Assembly (NCBI GenBank): GCA_020633235.1
Contig: JACKEA010000001.1
Span: 1,798,001-1,862,000, forward strand
Source: Polyangiaceae bacterium
GTDB lineage: Bacteria; Myxococcota_A; Polyangia; Polyangiales; Polyangiaceae
Reading direction: 5' to 3'
DNA: 64,000 nt
The position numbers and the translations under genes are program-made. The notes under the pieces were generated by a model. The model made no database searches, was not told where the DNA came from, and worked only from the letters and a program-made list of their open reading frames with translations. Within the stretch, counting starts at the first letter, position 1. Each line of letters opens with the position of its first letter. Below, piece after piece: positions 8,584 through 18,244 of the stretch.

Positions 8584-9075
8584 TCAGCGGATGCGCACGT
8601 CCATGCGCTGGACGTCCCAGCGCGGATTGTACTTGGCGTTGGGCGCCACGCGACGGATCTCCGCCACCACGGCTTGGACGTCCGCGCTTCGCACCAAGAG
8701 CTCGACGTTCTCGCGGCTGTCGATCTCGAGCACGATCCACGAGTGGGCGGCGGTCTTGGCGCCTGCCACGGTGGACTCCGTGCGCTTCAGCCCGATGACC
8801 TTGACGCGCTCGGGGTACTCCGACAGCGCCCGCACGATCGGCGCACCTCGAATCGAGAGCCGTGGGACCAGGAGCACGAGCCCGATGAGCAACAGGACGG
8901 GGCCGACCACGGCGAAGGAGATGACGTAGCCCTTCAGCTCGCCGCCACTCTGCAGGTACAGGCCCAGCGCCGCCGTGAGCACCGCGCCGGCCGCGGTGAC
9001 CCAGAGATAGATCGCACGCCAGCGGCGAAGGTTCGATTCTATGAGCGGCAGCTCGGCAGGGACGGCTTCTCCCAT
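8584..9075 (-). CDS. Membrane protein of unknown function
   Basis: 163 aa. A short cytoplasmic segment precedes two membrane helices (around AIYLWVTAAGAVLTAALGLY and YVISFAVVGPVLLLIGLVLL), followed by a ~90-residue soluble C-terminal domain with a regular alpha/beta pattern (IVLEIDSRENVELLVRSADVQAVVAEI, with repeated V/I strands). The start at 9075 is preferred because the longer frame (to 9132) runs through a copy of the dispersed repeat and overlaps the cyclase gene's stop. No family recognised. Confidence 0.6.
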   Translation of the reverse strand: MGEAVPAELPLIESNLRRWRAIYLWVTAAGAVLTAALGLYLQSGGELKGYVISFAVVGPVLLLIGLVLLVPRLSIRGAPIVRALSEYPERVKVIGLKRTESTVAGAKTAAHSWIVLEIDSRENVELLVRSADVQAVVAEIRRVAPNAKYNPRWDVQRMDVRIR

Positions 9076-9098
9076 CTCCCCGAGGGTCGCACGAAAGT

Positions 9099-9119
9099 GG
9101 TTCCGCGCCGAACCAACAA
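9099..9119 (+). repeat. Dispersed intergenic repeat, copy 4
   Basis: GGTTCCGCGCCGAACCAACAA, inverted relative to copy 3, lies immediately upstream of the membrane-protein start and next to the end of the cyclase gene. Confidence 0.65.
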
Positions 9120-9128
9120 ACACGGCGA

Positions 9129-10349
9129 TCAAGTCAGGGCAGGGCGGAGGGCGAAGACGCGCAAGGCGTCTTGCTTGCCGCGGACGCTCATGGCGGCGAG
9201 CTCTTCGACTCCGCCGTCGAGGTGCTCCGCGGTGCTGCTGCTGATGAGCACGCTTTCACCGGCTTCCTTGGTGAGGCCTTCCAAGCGGGCGGCGGTGTTG
9301 ACCGTGTCGCCGATGACGGTGAACTCCATGCGGTCCGCGGCGCCGATGCTGCCGGCGACCACGGGGCCGGTATGCACGCCGATGCCGGCGCGGAGGGGCG
9401 CGAGGCCGGCGGCGCGCCGCGTGGCGTTCAGCTCCGCGAGGGCGAGCAGCATGTCCCGCGCGCAGCCAACGGCGGCGCGGGCGCCGGGCGCGGGGTCGTC
9501 GTCGCGCAGGCCGAACACGACGAGCATGCCGTCGCCGATGAACTTGTCGAGCATGCCACCGTGCCCATGCACGACGTCGAGCATGGTGCGATGGTAGTCG
9601 TTCAGTTGACGCACGATCTCCTTCGGCGAGAGGCGTTCGCTCATCGCGGTGAAGCCGCGCAGATCACTGGCAAGCACGGTGACGACGCGCTCGCGGTCGT
9701 CGAGTTGACTATCACCGTCGACCATTTCGCTGACGAGCTGTTCGGGGACGTAGCGGCGGAGCAGGCGCGTCCGCGCGAAGATTTCCAGCGTGGTGCGCGT
9801 TTGGCGCGCCATGGCGGCGCCGATCACGCCCATCAGAGCCAGGATGATGGCGACCGGCAGCTGCGCCGGCTCGAAGCCGCGCAGCGGGAGCAGCACGCCG
9901 AAGAAGGCGACGAGCGCCGCGGCGGAGCCGATCAGAGCGCTCTTGCCGTCGTCACGCAGGAAGTTGAGCGCCAGGATGGCGACCAGCGAGGCGCCGAACA
10001 CGTACAGCGCGAAGCGTTCGGCCATGACGGGATCGGCGGCGCCGGTGGCGCTCATGGGGAACACGAGGGACATGGCCGCGACGTCCAGCACCAGCGCCGT
10101 GGAGCGGAGCCAGGGGCGGGCGCCCAGCCGGCGGACGACGACGCGAAGCCCGAGGGCAACGAGCAGCCAGACCGCGAAGTAGACGGCCACGGCGAAATTG
10201 CCGGCGCCGGCCACGGTCGCCACCACGAAGGCGAGGGGAGTGACGCTGGCGTACACCCACACGCGGTAGCGGGCGATCTCGAGCTCGGTGCGGTCCCGCG
10301 CTTGGCGCAGCGTGTCGTCGATGTCGCGGGACGCGAGCGGCTCGACCAT
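9129..10349 (-). CDS. Membrane-bound class III adenylate/guanylate cyclase
   Basis: 406 aa. About six predicted membrane helices (residues ~30-180) precede a short linker (FARTRLLRRYVPEQLVSEMV) and a class III nucleotidyl cyclase domain with two metal-binding aspartates, D229 in ASDLRGFTAMSE and D273 in FIGDGMLVVFG, plus the HTGPVVAGSIGA and GDTVNTAARLEGLT segments. It should make cAMP (or cGMP) at the inner membrane in response to a signal sensed by the membrane part. Start MVEPLASRD was chosen because the 86 upstream residues of the open frame overlap the divergent hydrolase gene. Confidence 0.9.
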   Translation of the reverse strand: MVEPLASRDIDDTLRQARDRTELEIARYRVWVYASVTPLAFVVATVAGAGNFAVAVYFAVWLLVALGLRVVVRRLGARPWLRSTALVLDVAAMSLVFPMSATGAADPVMAERFALYVFGASLVAILALNFLRDDGKSALIGSAAALVAFFGVLLPLRGFEPAQLPVAIILALMGVIGAAMARQTRTTLEIFARTRLLRRYVPEQLVSEMVDGDSQLDDRERVVTVLASDLRGFTAMSERLSPKEIVRQLNDYHRTMLDVVHGHGGMLDKFIGDGMLVVFGLRDDDPAPGARAAVGCARDMLLALAELNATRRAAGLAPLRAGIGVHTGPVVAGSIGAADRMEFTVIGDTVNTAARLEGLTKEAGESVLISSSTAEHLDGGVEELAAMSVRGKQDALRVFALRPALT

Positions 10350-10424
10350 CGAGTGCGAGGGTAGCCCAGGTGGCGAAGCCGGCGGTCTACTTCTTGGCGC
10401 GCGGGCCGTGTACTGTGCCTGGCG

Positions 10425-11866
10425 ATGAAGGCCGTCGTCGCAGCGCTGCTCTTGGCATTCGTTTCGTGCGGGTGCTCCGATGAAGGCTCGGCCCCTGCCG
10501 CCGGGCAGCCAGCCGTGCCCCAGGCGGAGCTGACGCCGCTCGACGGCGGCAACGGCGTGTTCATCGCGTCGCCCCTGGGTGGCGTGGCTCTTGGGTACGA
10601 GGAGCACGAGTACCTGGCGAGCGGAATTGCGACGTCATGGCAGAGCTCCGAGGCGCTGACGGACGATGGCCTGTGGAGCTTCGAGCCCGACTCCACGGCG
10701 GAGTATCGCACGCGCGTTCTGGTGCGGCGGCCGTCGGATGCCGCGGCGGCGAGCGGTACCGTGATCGTGGAGTGGCTGAACGTCAGCGGTGGGGTCGACG
10801 CGGATCCGGAGTACGCGAGCTTGTCCGAAGAAGTCACGCGCGAGGGGCACGTGTGGGTCGGCGTCTCGGCGCAGCTCGTCGGGGTCGAGGGCGGACCGGT
10901 GCTGGTGGCCGCGGGCGGCTCGGACTTGGCCGGCAAGGGACTGAAGGCGATCGACCCCGCGCGCTATGGATCGCTGCACCACCCGGGAGACGGCTACGCC
11001 TTCGACATTTTCACGCAGGTCGCGCGAGCAGTGCGCGGGGGCGGCGAAGTCCTGGGCGGCATCCATCCGGATCGAGTGATCGCCGCAGGCGAGTCCCAAT
11101 CGGCCTTCGCGCTGACGACGTACTACGACGGCGTGCAGCCGCTCTCCAAGGCCTTCGACGCGTTCTTCGTGCACAGCCGCGCGGCGGTGCCGCTGCCGCT
11201 GGTGGGCGACGGCGAGTACGCGGATATCGTCAAGGCCATCTTGAGCCCCGTGCACCCCGTTTTCCGAGATGATCTCCAAGTCCCCGTGCTCGATCTCCAG
11301 TCCGAGAGCGCGTCACCGGGATCTTGAAGTCGGCCACGGTGCGCCAGCCGGACAGCGATCGCTTCCGGCTGTGGGAGGTCGCCGGCACGTCGCACGCCGA
11401 CGCCCACTTGTTGGGCTCCGCCGCGAGCGGCGTGGATTGCGGCGTGGCGATCAACGACGGCCCCATGCACCTGGTCGCCAAGGCGGCGTTCCATTCCTTG
11501 GAAGCGTGGGCGCGGGGCGGCACGCCGCCGACGAGCGCGCCGCTCTTGGACGTGGACACCGCCGCCCTCGCGATCCAGCGCGACGCAGACGGCATCGCCC
11601 GGGCGGGGATCCGCACGCCGCCGGTGGACGTCCCGGTGGACGTGCTCTCCGGCGAGCCGGCGCCGAAGGCGAGTCTGTTCTGCACGCTGCTCGGCTCCAC
11701 CACGCCGCTGCCGGACGCCCGCATCGCCGAGCTGTACGCGAACCGCGCGGACTACGAAGCGAAGTACCAAGCGGACGCGGATCAGACGATCACGTCGGGC
11801 TTCGTGCTGGAGGCCGACCGAGACGCGCTCTCCGGCTTTGCTCAGCCGCTGCGGGTGGCGCCGTAG
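10425..11866 (+). pseudogene. Alpha/beta-hydrolase-domain lipoprotein, frameshifted
   Basis: Two overlapping frames together encode one member of the alpha/beta hydrolase family PF20091. The first (10425-11327) starts with a lipoprotein signal (MKAVVAALLLAFVSCGC) and includes the nucleophile elbow VIAAGESQSAFAL. The second (to 11866) continues with RQPDSDRFRLWEVAGTSHAD, the conserved C-terminal His region. The join is near 11309-11311: reading SES, then an incomplete codon, then VTGILKSATVRQPDSD restores the family sequence if one base is added. Either a one-base deletion inactivates the gene or this is a sequencing error; the remaining frames look undamaged. A secreted esterase-like role is inferred. 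Confidence 0.75.
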
Positions 11867-11869
11867 TGC

Positions 11870-13420
11870 CTACTTCTTGGCGCGCCGCGCGATCACGGCC
11901 TTCACCATGCCGAGATCGTCCTTGCCGAGCTCGCGGCTGACCAACAAAACCAGCAAGTAGACGACGGCCACGACGGCGCTGAGCACGATCGTCATCAGCT
12001 TGGAGGCGTGGGCGAACTGGCGGCCCACGGCCACGGCGGCGCCCAGGGCCACGAGCACGCGCAGCAGCGAGACGGGGGAGACCAGGGCGCCGGCGGCGCG
12101 GCGCACCAAGACCGCCGCCGTGAGCGTGGCGACGCCGAGGCCCGCGGTGGTGGCCCACGCGGTGCGCACCAAGAGATCTGCCCCGAACTCCTGACCGCGG
12201 ACGCGCAAGAAGCAGAGCAGCACCACGAGGCCGAAGGCGATGGCGGTGACCAACGCGCTGGCGCGCTCGTGCTTCAAGCTGTTCAGCACCGTGGTGAGGA
12301 TGCCGAAGATGGCGAACGCTCCGAAGCCGAGGGTCAGGATCTGCATCGACTGCGTGCCGTACTCGGCGGCCGCCGGCGGGAACACCAGGCGAAGCAGGGG
12401 GCCCGAGAGGCCCGAGGTGACGCTCACCATCAGCCCCGCGAGCACCAGCGCGAGGCGCATGCCGGTGCGCACGTACTTGGCCACGGCCTGGCGATCGCCT
12501 TCGTGCTCCGCCTTGGCCAGCATCGGGAACAGGATGAACGTGACGCTGATGAGCATCTGGTAGGGCAGAAAGCAGAACAGCTGCGTGGCGCGGTAGGCGC
12601 CCACCAACGGATCCGCCGCCGTGAGGGGCTTGCCGGCGGCGGACGCGGCCTCTGCGGCGAAGGCGCCGAGCAGCGTGAGATCCGCCTGCAGCAGCAGGTT
12701 CAAGAGGATCTGGCCGCCGAACACCGGCGCGATGAACACCAGGTGCTCCTTCACGCTCACGCCGCCGCTGCCGCCCTTGCCGAGGCCCACCATGCCGATG
12801 GCAACCAGGAACACCAGCGCGCTGGAGAGCACGAAGCCGGCGGTGGAGCCTTCCACGCCGCGGCCCGCCATCTTCATGAACAGCCAGCCCAGGCCGATGA
12901 GCCCGATGGTGCGCAGGGTGGCCGCCGTCATGTCCAGGGCGGCCTGACGCACGAACAGCTTCTTGCCGTTCAGCACGCCGATGAGCGGTGCGTAGATGGA
13001 GTAGAAGAAGAGCACGCCGCCCAAGATGCGCAGCGCCGGGATGATGTGGGGCGCGCCGATGGCACTGCCGATGGGCGCCGCCAGGGCGAAGAAGCCGACG
13101 CCCAGCACGATGGCCACGATGGCGTGGACCTTCACGACGCGGCGAATGGTGTGCGGCTGCTCGGCCTCGCTGGACGCCGCGACGGCGCGGCTCACGCCCT
13201 GGATGCTGGTGGTGACGACGGGGTTGTAGGCGATGCTCGAGACGGAGAGCGCGCGGGACAGCGCGCCGTAGCCGCCCATGCCGAGCACGCGGGGCAGGAG
13301 GATCTGCTGCACCAGGCCGAGCAGGATGAAGTAGACCTTCGCGAAGGTGATCGCGAGGCCCCCGCGCCCCGCGGTGCGCGCAACGCTGTCGCCTTCGGGC
13401 TTCTTTTCTTCGTCCGCCAC
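11870..13420 (-). CDS. Oligosaccharide flippase family protein (MOP superfamily)
   Basis: 516 aa integral membrane protein with roughly 12-14 helices. The N-terminal AITFAKVYFILLGLVQQILLPRVLGMGGYGALS matches the polysaccharide biosynthesis/flippase (Wzx/MurJ-like) start, and the middle carries FILFPMLAKAEHEGD, reminiscent of the conserved helix 7-8 loop. It likely moves lipid-linked glycans across the inner membrane. The hydrolase gene converges on it with a 3-base gap; upstream on the same strand lies the acetoacetate-decarboxylase-like gene, 12 bases away, so they may be cotranscribed. Confidence 0.85.
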   Translation of the reverse strand: MADEEKKPEGDSVARTAGRGGLAITFAKVYFILLGLVQQILLPRVLGMGGYGALSRALSVSSIAYNPVVTTSIQGVSRAVAASSEAEQPHTIRRVVKVHAIVAIVLGVGFFALAAPIGSAIGAPHIIPALRILGGVLFFYSIYAPLIGVLNGKKLFVRQAALDMTAATLRTIGLIGLGWLFMKMAGRGVEGSTAGFVLSSALVFLVAIGMVGLGKGGSGGVSVKEHLVFIAPVFGGQILLNLLLQADLTLLGAFAAEAASAAGKPLTAADPLVGAYRATQLFCFLPYQMLISVTFILFPMLAKAEHEGDRQAVAKYVRTGMRLALVLAGLMVSVTSGLSGPLLRLVFPPAAAEYGTQSMQILTLGFGAFAIFGILTTVLNSLKHERASALVTAIAFGLVVLLCFLRVRGQEFGADLLVRTAWATTAGLGVATLTAAVLVRRAAGALVSPVSLLRVLVALGAAVAVGRQFAHASKLMTIVLSAVVAVVYLLVLLVSRELGKDDLGMVKAVIARRAKK

Positions 13421-13432
13421 GCTGGTCGGGCG

Positions 13433-14275
13433 CTATGGCATTGTCGCCGCCGCTGCGTCAACTGGGCGGCGCTCCGCGGGATCGCGGAAGCCGGCGGCGT
13501 GACTGGGCGCCGGTCGCCCGATGACGCGGCCGATGGACAGCCGGCCCTGGGCTTTCGGCACGTACCAGTGGCTTCGGCTGCGGGCCTGCACGCCGAGCTC
13601 CCGCAGCCCCGCCGCGATGGCGTGGGGGCCGAGGGACAGGTGCGCGCCGCCGGCGGCTTCGCTCCTGGCGATTTGTCCGTCGATGTCGAAGGTGGAGGCG
13701 ACGAGCCGGTCGTCCCCGCGCAGCGTGAAGTTCTGGAAGGCCATGTGTCCCGCGGCGGGGATCATCTCGCCCACCTCCAGGGTGAGCACGTGCACGCCCT
13801 CGGCGTGGAGCGTGGCGCGCATCCCGCCTTCGCCCTGGCCGATGCGCACGCTGTGCACCGCCTTCGGGAAGCCGTAGTTCTCCACGCCGCCCCAGCGCGC
13901 GTCTTCCGTGGTGACGGGCAAGTGCAGGAGCACCATGCCGCGCTCGCCCTGGCGCTCCACCGGCACGCCGATGGAGATCTCTTGATAGGGAAGCAGGAGG
14001 TCCGGCGCGCGATGATCGAAGGCGAGCACGACGACCTCCGTCTTTCCTGCTGCGTGCTCGATCACGTGCAGGTCCCGCGAGGGCATGCGCGCCTGCGCCG
14101 CCTGTGCGTTCGCCTCGAAGCTGCCGCCGAACATCGACAGGTCGAAGATCCCGAGCGGCAGCTGCAGCCGTTTCCCGGTTAGGGAGTACACGGCGCTCCA
14201 CACCGGTCGCTTGACGGTACGCAGGATGGAGAGCGTCGCGCCCACCACGAGCTTGGTCGGAATGCCCCGTCGCAT
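13433..14275 (-). CDS. Acetoacetate-decarboxylase-like protein
   Basis: 280 aa. The central region YQEISIGVPV ... VTTEDARWGGVENYGFPKAVHSV resembles the acetoacetate decarboxylase (ADC) fold, where a Tyr-x-Glu strand and a G-[FY]-PK motif line the pocket. Whether the Schiff-base lysine is retained cannot be judged by eye, so enzymatic activity is uncertain; many ADC-like proteins act on other carboxylic acids. The start MRRGIPTKLVVG is preferred over the longer frame to 14371, which would run toward the tRNA promoter. Probably cotranscribed with the flippase gene. Confidence 0.65.
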   Translation of the reverse strand: MRRGIPTKLVVGATLSILRTVKRPVWSAVYSLTGKRLQLPLGIFDLSMFGGSFEANAQAAQARMPSRDLHVIEHAAGKTEVVVLAFDHRAPDLLLPYQEISIGVPVERQGERGMVLLHLPVTTEDARWGGVENYGFPKAVHSVRIGQGEGGMRATLHAEGVHVLTLEVGEMIPAAGHMAFQNFTLRGDDRLVASTFDIDGQIARSEAAGGAHLSLGPHAIAAGLRELGVQARSRSHWYVPKAQGRLSIGRVIGRPAPSHAAGFRDPAERRPVDAAAATMP

Positions 14276-14419
14276 GCCGCGGGCGGCTGCAAGCTGCGTA
14301 CCCGCGGCAGAGCCGGAACTCCGCCCCTTTCGGCCGCATGGATTGCGCCCGGCGCCCGGGGCGGCGCACAAACGGCGGTTTTGCTTGACGAAGGGCCCGG
14401 CGTGGCTAACCTTCCGGCC

Positions 14420-14499
<80 letters not shown>

Positions 14500-14504
14500 T
14501 TTAC

Positions 14505-14530
14505 GGCGGTCCACCAAAAGGTGGGCCGCC
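14505..14530 (+). repeat. Hairpin related to the dispersed repeat
   Basis: GGCGGTCCACC, loop AAAA, GGTGGGCCGCC forms an 11-bp stem with one G-T pair directly after the tRNA. Its CGGTCCACCAA core resembles the dispersed repeat (CGGACCAACAA), but it is a compact hairpin rather than the long two-arm form. Confidence 0.4.
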
Positions 14531-14543
14531 ACCAGTTCACAGG

Positions 14544-14574
14544 AGCCCCGGTCGGAAACGCCCGGGGCTTTTTC
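14544..14574 (+). terminator. Intrinsic terminator of tRNA-Asn
   Basis: AGCCCCGG (14544-14551) pairs perfectly with CCGGGGCT (14562-14569) and is followed by TTTTC, 45 bases beyond the tRNA 3' end. Confidence 0.8.
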
Positions 14575-14806
14575 TTGAATCCCCCAGTCTTCGCAGGCTT
14601 CTACGCGACCGGTGACGCTCGCGATGGTCTCGGCCGCGAGCTCGCAGAGATCACGCGCGGTCACGTCGAAGGCGGTCTCGGGGCGTTCTCGGCTCTCTGT
14701 CTCTGAGATCGGGGAGAGAGCGCGGGGGCCTGGTTTACAGCGCGGCCCGTTTCGTCGTCGCGAGGCTCGAAGGCGGGTTTACTGCGGGATGGGGACAGTG
14801 CTTCCG
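14575..14806. other. Spacer between tRNA terminator and HamB gene
   Basis: No complete gene is visible. On the minus strand a short open stretch (about 14600-14690) reads FDVTARDLCELAAETIASVTG, which has protein-like composition but no start or recognisable family; it could be debris from an earlier integration. The other frames are interrupted. Confidence 0.3.
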
Positions 14807-17800
14807 TCACCGCAGTGTCCTCGGGCCGAAGTACTCGACGTCCACCGTGTTGGGCCTCCCGCCGACGGTCGCACGCACCACGTCCCGGCGTGGGCGCTTC
14901 AGGGCCCTCACGAGCGATCCGAGCGGCTCGAACGACGGCGTCAGCAAGAGCCCGCCCCCGTCGACGGGTTCCACCACCACGTGCTCGCCAACGTCCGGAG
15001 GTTCACCGTCCCACTCCACCCGTACCCGCTGCGTCTCGCGGCTCCACTTGCGACGGTCGCCCTTGGTCTCGCCTTCGTAGAACTGCAGCCAAGCATGACG
15101 ACTCTGGGGCGTTGGCCAGGTCTCGTCAGGGTGAAGCGCCTCGACCTCGTCGGACCCCAGCCACATCATCAGGCCGGCACGATCCTCGAAGGTGGCACCC
15201 GTCGAACTGACCGCCTCGAACGCTGCCTCTCTCGAGTTCAAGCCGGCCCGGAGGAGCACGATCACGCTCTTGTCGCAGCTCCCGGCCTCCACGGCGAGCG
15301 CTGCCAACCCTGTGATGGCATCCGCTCCTTCGCAGGAGACTGCACTTGCGTGCACGCGTACGGCTTCCATCGCCCATGGAAGCCTGTAAGTCAGCGCTTC
15401 CTGCAGGAGGTCGACCCCGTCGTCATCACAGATGCCGATGACGTCGGCCGATGACTTGCCCCGCATCCAGGCGTCCAGCGCATCGGTCCACTTGGCAGGG
15501 AGGTCCTTGGGCGCGCGGAACGGGGCCGTCTGGAAGACGAGCTCTGCAAAGGCGACCACCGCGGACGACGCATCATCGAGATTGCTCTCGGAAATCGCCG
15601 TCTCGGCATTACCGAGGAGCTCCACGAGGCCCGGCAAGTTCGCGTCGAGGAACTGGCCCGCCGTCAGTCCAATGCCGGCAGCGTGATAGCCCCTGCGCTG
15701 CGGCTCCGTCGTCTGCGCCCATACCCGAGCAGCCCGTGCCGTCACGAACCCACGAATCAGCTTCTGCTCGGCTTCCTGATACTGCTCCACCTGCCGGGCA
15801 AAGAGCGAGCCGGCCAGCGCCTGATCCAAGCTGCTCGCAAGCTCGGCCTCATCGGTACCCGCGTCCAAGAGCGCCAGTATTGCGGCATCGAGCGACGCCA
15901 GATCGCGGTCCCAGTCTGCGGCAGATACCTCCAGCTTCTCTGCCGCCGCGTCGCTGAAGTCCCAGGCGCTGGAGTTGCCCATGACGTACTCGACGAGTTC
16001 CTCGACAGGGACTCCAGCTACCCCCGCGATTCGCCCGTAGATGTTCAGCGAGAGCTTCAGGATCCCGCTCTGCACCAACGGTGCCTTAGCCTCGTCGACG
16101 AGCTTCTGCCACTTGCGAACGACCTGGTTGGTCTTGCGTGTGGTCTTCTCCCAGACGACGTGCAGCACCAACCCCTCGACGTCGACGAAGGCCCGGCCTG
16201 CACGGCCCGCGACGTTGGCGAACTCCGCGGTCGGGATGATCTCCCGATTGCGCCAGATGGAAGGCACCAGAAGAACGCTCGCAGAGAGGTTGAGTCCTTG
16301 CGCCAGCGTCGGCGACGCCACCGTCAACCGGCAGTCGCCCGATCGCAGCAGGCGCTCCACCTCGGTGAGGAATGGACGAGGAAGCCCCCCGTGGTGCAGG
16401 GCGACCCCATGCTGTAGGCACTGCACCGCCGGATGGTCCTCGCCTAGCCACTCGGCCCCGGTTGCCATCGCATTCCGGATGCGCTCGTTGGGAGCCGCAA
16501 GCGGCACAAGAACCTCGTGCTTGATGCACTTGAGGATCAGCCGCCCCAGGGTCTCGACTGACTTTCGCAGCGAGCAGTAGATGAGGACGTCCTTCTCCTG
16601 GGCTACGAACCGCCACGCCGTGGCCAGCGTCAGCTCGTTCTTGTCGGACGGGAATGCTTTGCGCCGCCGGGAGCCCTCGGGCGGGTCGGCGGCCTCGATG
16701 AAGCGCGGCACAAACGGGCGCTCGTCCTCGACCTTCACGTCGAGTCGGGCGGCGTTCGACATCCACCGCAGCACTCCGAAGCGCTGTCTCGTCGGTCGCC
16801 ACATCGAATGCACAGGATCGCCAGGGTCGTCCTGGCGAATCCACGCCACCAGGTCACTCATCTCCTCCGGAGTCGGGAACAAGGCGGACAAGCAGACGAT
16901 TCGCCGACCGTCTGCGTCGTCCCGGCGCAGCAGTCGCTGTACGAGAGCCTCGTAGCGAACCTCGCGCTCGTTCGGCCCGAGCATGTGCCCCTCGTCGAGC
17001 ACGATGAGACCGACGTCGTCGATGATCGAGTTGTCGTTGCGAAGCGCGAAGTCGAGTTTCTCCGGGGTGGACACCACGATCTTGCCCTCGCGGAGGGTCT
17101 CTGTGTCGCCGCTCTCGACGCCAGCAGAGCCGTACAGGGACGACACCGAGAAGCCGAGCGGAGCAAAGGTCTCCGAGAGGTCGCGCTCGACCTGAGCCGA
17201 GAGCGCCCGCAAGGGGGTCACGTACACCACGCGCTCATCGGAAGCGAGCGTGCGCAGAATACAGAGCTCGGCGATCCGAGTCTTGCCCGCACTCGTCGGG
17301 AGGGCGACCACGAGGTCGTCGGCCGGATCTACGGCCCGTTGCACTGCCTCAAGTTGCGAGGGCCATAGCTCGATTGCCGATCGCTTCCCAGCGCGGAGCC
17401 GCTGGACGTAGTTTCGCCGGAGGTCACTCCATCGCTCCGCATCGTCATGATCGGGGGGTAGCAGCGGAACCTGTTGGTGCAGGCTCAACCCCCAGAGTTC
17501 ATCGAGGAGATGAAGCGCAAGGGTTGTCGTCCACCAATGGCTGACGGCGTGCACATCGCGGGCTGTGTCAGCTGCACGCTGAAGGAGTTCCTTGGCTGCT
17601 ACCGCCGACACGTCCTCGCCAGTTGTTATCGCGTGGTCGAAGAGGGCCAGCGCGCGCATGAAGGCCGAAACGATCACTTCGCCGCAGGCGTCCGCCGCGT
17701 CGAAGTCTTCGTCCTCGCGCAGACGTTCCGCGATTCGGTCATCCGAGTGCCCCACATCGAGGAGCCAACCTGCGTAGAGCTGATGTAGGTCGTCGAGCTT

Positions 17801-18244
17801 GCGACGCAGAAGCTGCACGAGAGCGGTCTCGGTCGGGGCAAGGTTCGTCGCTCCGGCCCCAGTCGGAAGCATCGAGTACGCCCTCGCGGAGTACCGCGCG
17901 AGATGAAAGGCCACCGCCGCACTGACTCGATGAAAGCCGCCCTCATGCCCATCGGCCCCGCGGTGAACGGCTGCTTCGATCGCTTCGCCCGCTACCAGAA
18001 ATGGGCGCTCGAGATTCGCCTCTACGTTCTGCGATCGGAGCCGTAGCGCCATGTTCAGGACGGTGTGAGCATAGTCGAGCAGATCCTCCGTCAGACTGTC
18101 CGGAAAGGCGGGCGAACCCGGGGGCATGACGCCGTCGCGCCAGATCATCCCGCGGGCAAGCCCCTTGTCGAGAAGGCGTTCCCTGAAGCCAGGCCGCGTT
18201 GCTGTGCCCAGGCGCTCAGTGAGGCGTTCGACCGACTCTGCCAT
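14807..18244 (-). CDS. hamB: Hachiman-type superfamily 2 helicase HamB
   Basis: 1145 aa. After a ~300-residue N-terminal helical region come Walker A LPTSAGKT (315-322), motif Ia YVTPLRALSAQ, STPEKLDF, the DEGH box (417-420), motif III CLSAL, then the second RecA-like lobe with TLAQGLNLSA and motif VI NVAGRAGRA, the Ski2-like form. The C-terminal ~450 residues are helical. In Hachiman and related AbpAB systems such a helicase partners the HamA/DUF1837 nuclease; here hamA is directly upstream with no gap (18245/18244). The helicase is thought to scan DNA and release the nuclease when phage DNA intermediates are met. Confidence 0.8.
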   Translation of the reverse strand: MAESVERLTERLGTATRPGFRERLLDKGLARGMIWRDGVMPPGSPAFPDSLTEDLLDYAHTVLNMALRLRSQNVEANLERPFLVAGEAIEAAVHRGADGHEGGFHRVSAAVAFHLARYSARAYSMLPTGAGATNLAPTETALVQLLRRKLDDLHQLYAGWLLDVGHSDDRIAERLREDEDFDAADACGEVIVSAFMRALALFDHAITTGEDVSAVAAKELLQRAADTARDVHAVSHWWTTTLALHLLDELWGLSLHQQVPLLPPDHDDAERWSDLRRNYVQRLRAGKRSAIELWPSQLEAVQRAVDPADDLVVALPTSAGKTRIAELCILRTLASDERVVYVTPLRALSAQVERDLSETFAPLGFSVSSLYGSAGVESGDTETLREGKIVVSTPEKLDFALRNDNSIIDDVGLIVLDEGHMLGPNEREVRYEALVQRLLRRDDADGRRIVCLSALFPTPEEMSDLVAWIRQDDPGDPVHSMWRPTRQRFGVLRWMSNAARLDVKVEDERPFVPRFIEAADPPEGSRRRKAFPSDKNELTLATAWRFVAQEKDVLIYCSLRKSVETLGRLILKCIKHEVLVPLAAPNERIRNAMATGAEWLGEDHPAVQCLQHGVALHHGGLPRPFLTEVERLLRSGDCRLTVASPTLAQGLNLSASVLLVPSIWRNREIIPTAEFANVAGRAGRAFVDVEGLVLHVVWEKTTRKTNQVVRKWQKLVDEAKAPLVQSGILKLSLNIYGRIAGVAGVPVEELVEYVMGNSSAWDFSDAAAEKLEVSAADWDRDLASLDAAILALLDAGTDEAELASSLDQALAGSLFARQVEQYQEAEQKLIRGFVTARAARVWAQTTEPQRRGYHAAGIGLTAGQFLDANLPGLVELLGNAETAISESNLDDASSAVVAFAELVFQTAPFRAPKDLPAKWTDALDAWMRGKSSADVIGICDDDGVDLLQEALTYRLPWAMEAVRVHASAVSCEGADAITGLAALAVEAGSCDKSVIVLLRAGLNSREAAFEAVSSTGATFEDRAGLMMWLGSDEVEALHPDETWPTPQSRHAWLQFYEGETKGDRRKWSRETQRVRVEWDGEPPDVGEHVVVEPVDGGGLLLTPSFEPLGSLVRALKRPRRDVVRATVGGRPNTVDVEYFGPRTLR

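Noticed and set aside
6925..9597. 890-aa plus-strand open frame
   Set aside because: Antisense across the lipoprotein, the membrane protein and part of the cyclase, with His/Val/Ala-rich composition and no motif.
12008..14182. 724-aa plus-strand open frame
   Set aside because: Antisense to the flippase and decarboxylase-like genes, with repetitive Glu/Gly/Arg/His composition.
13458..14369. Second minus-strand frame over the acetoacetate-decarboxylase-like region
   Set aside because: Arg-rich translation with no conserved blocks; the other frame carries the family motifs.
14505..14530. Attachment-site core for the island at the tRNA 3' end
   Set aside because: It is a local hairpin, and no copy of it is seen near 39.25 kb; the shared sequence lies in the T-arm instead.
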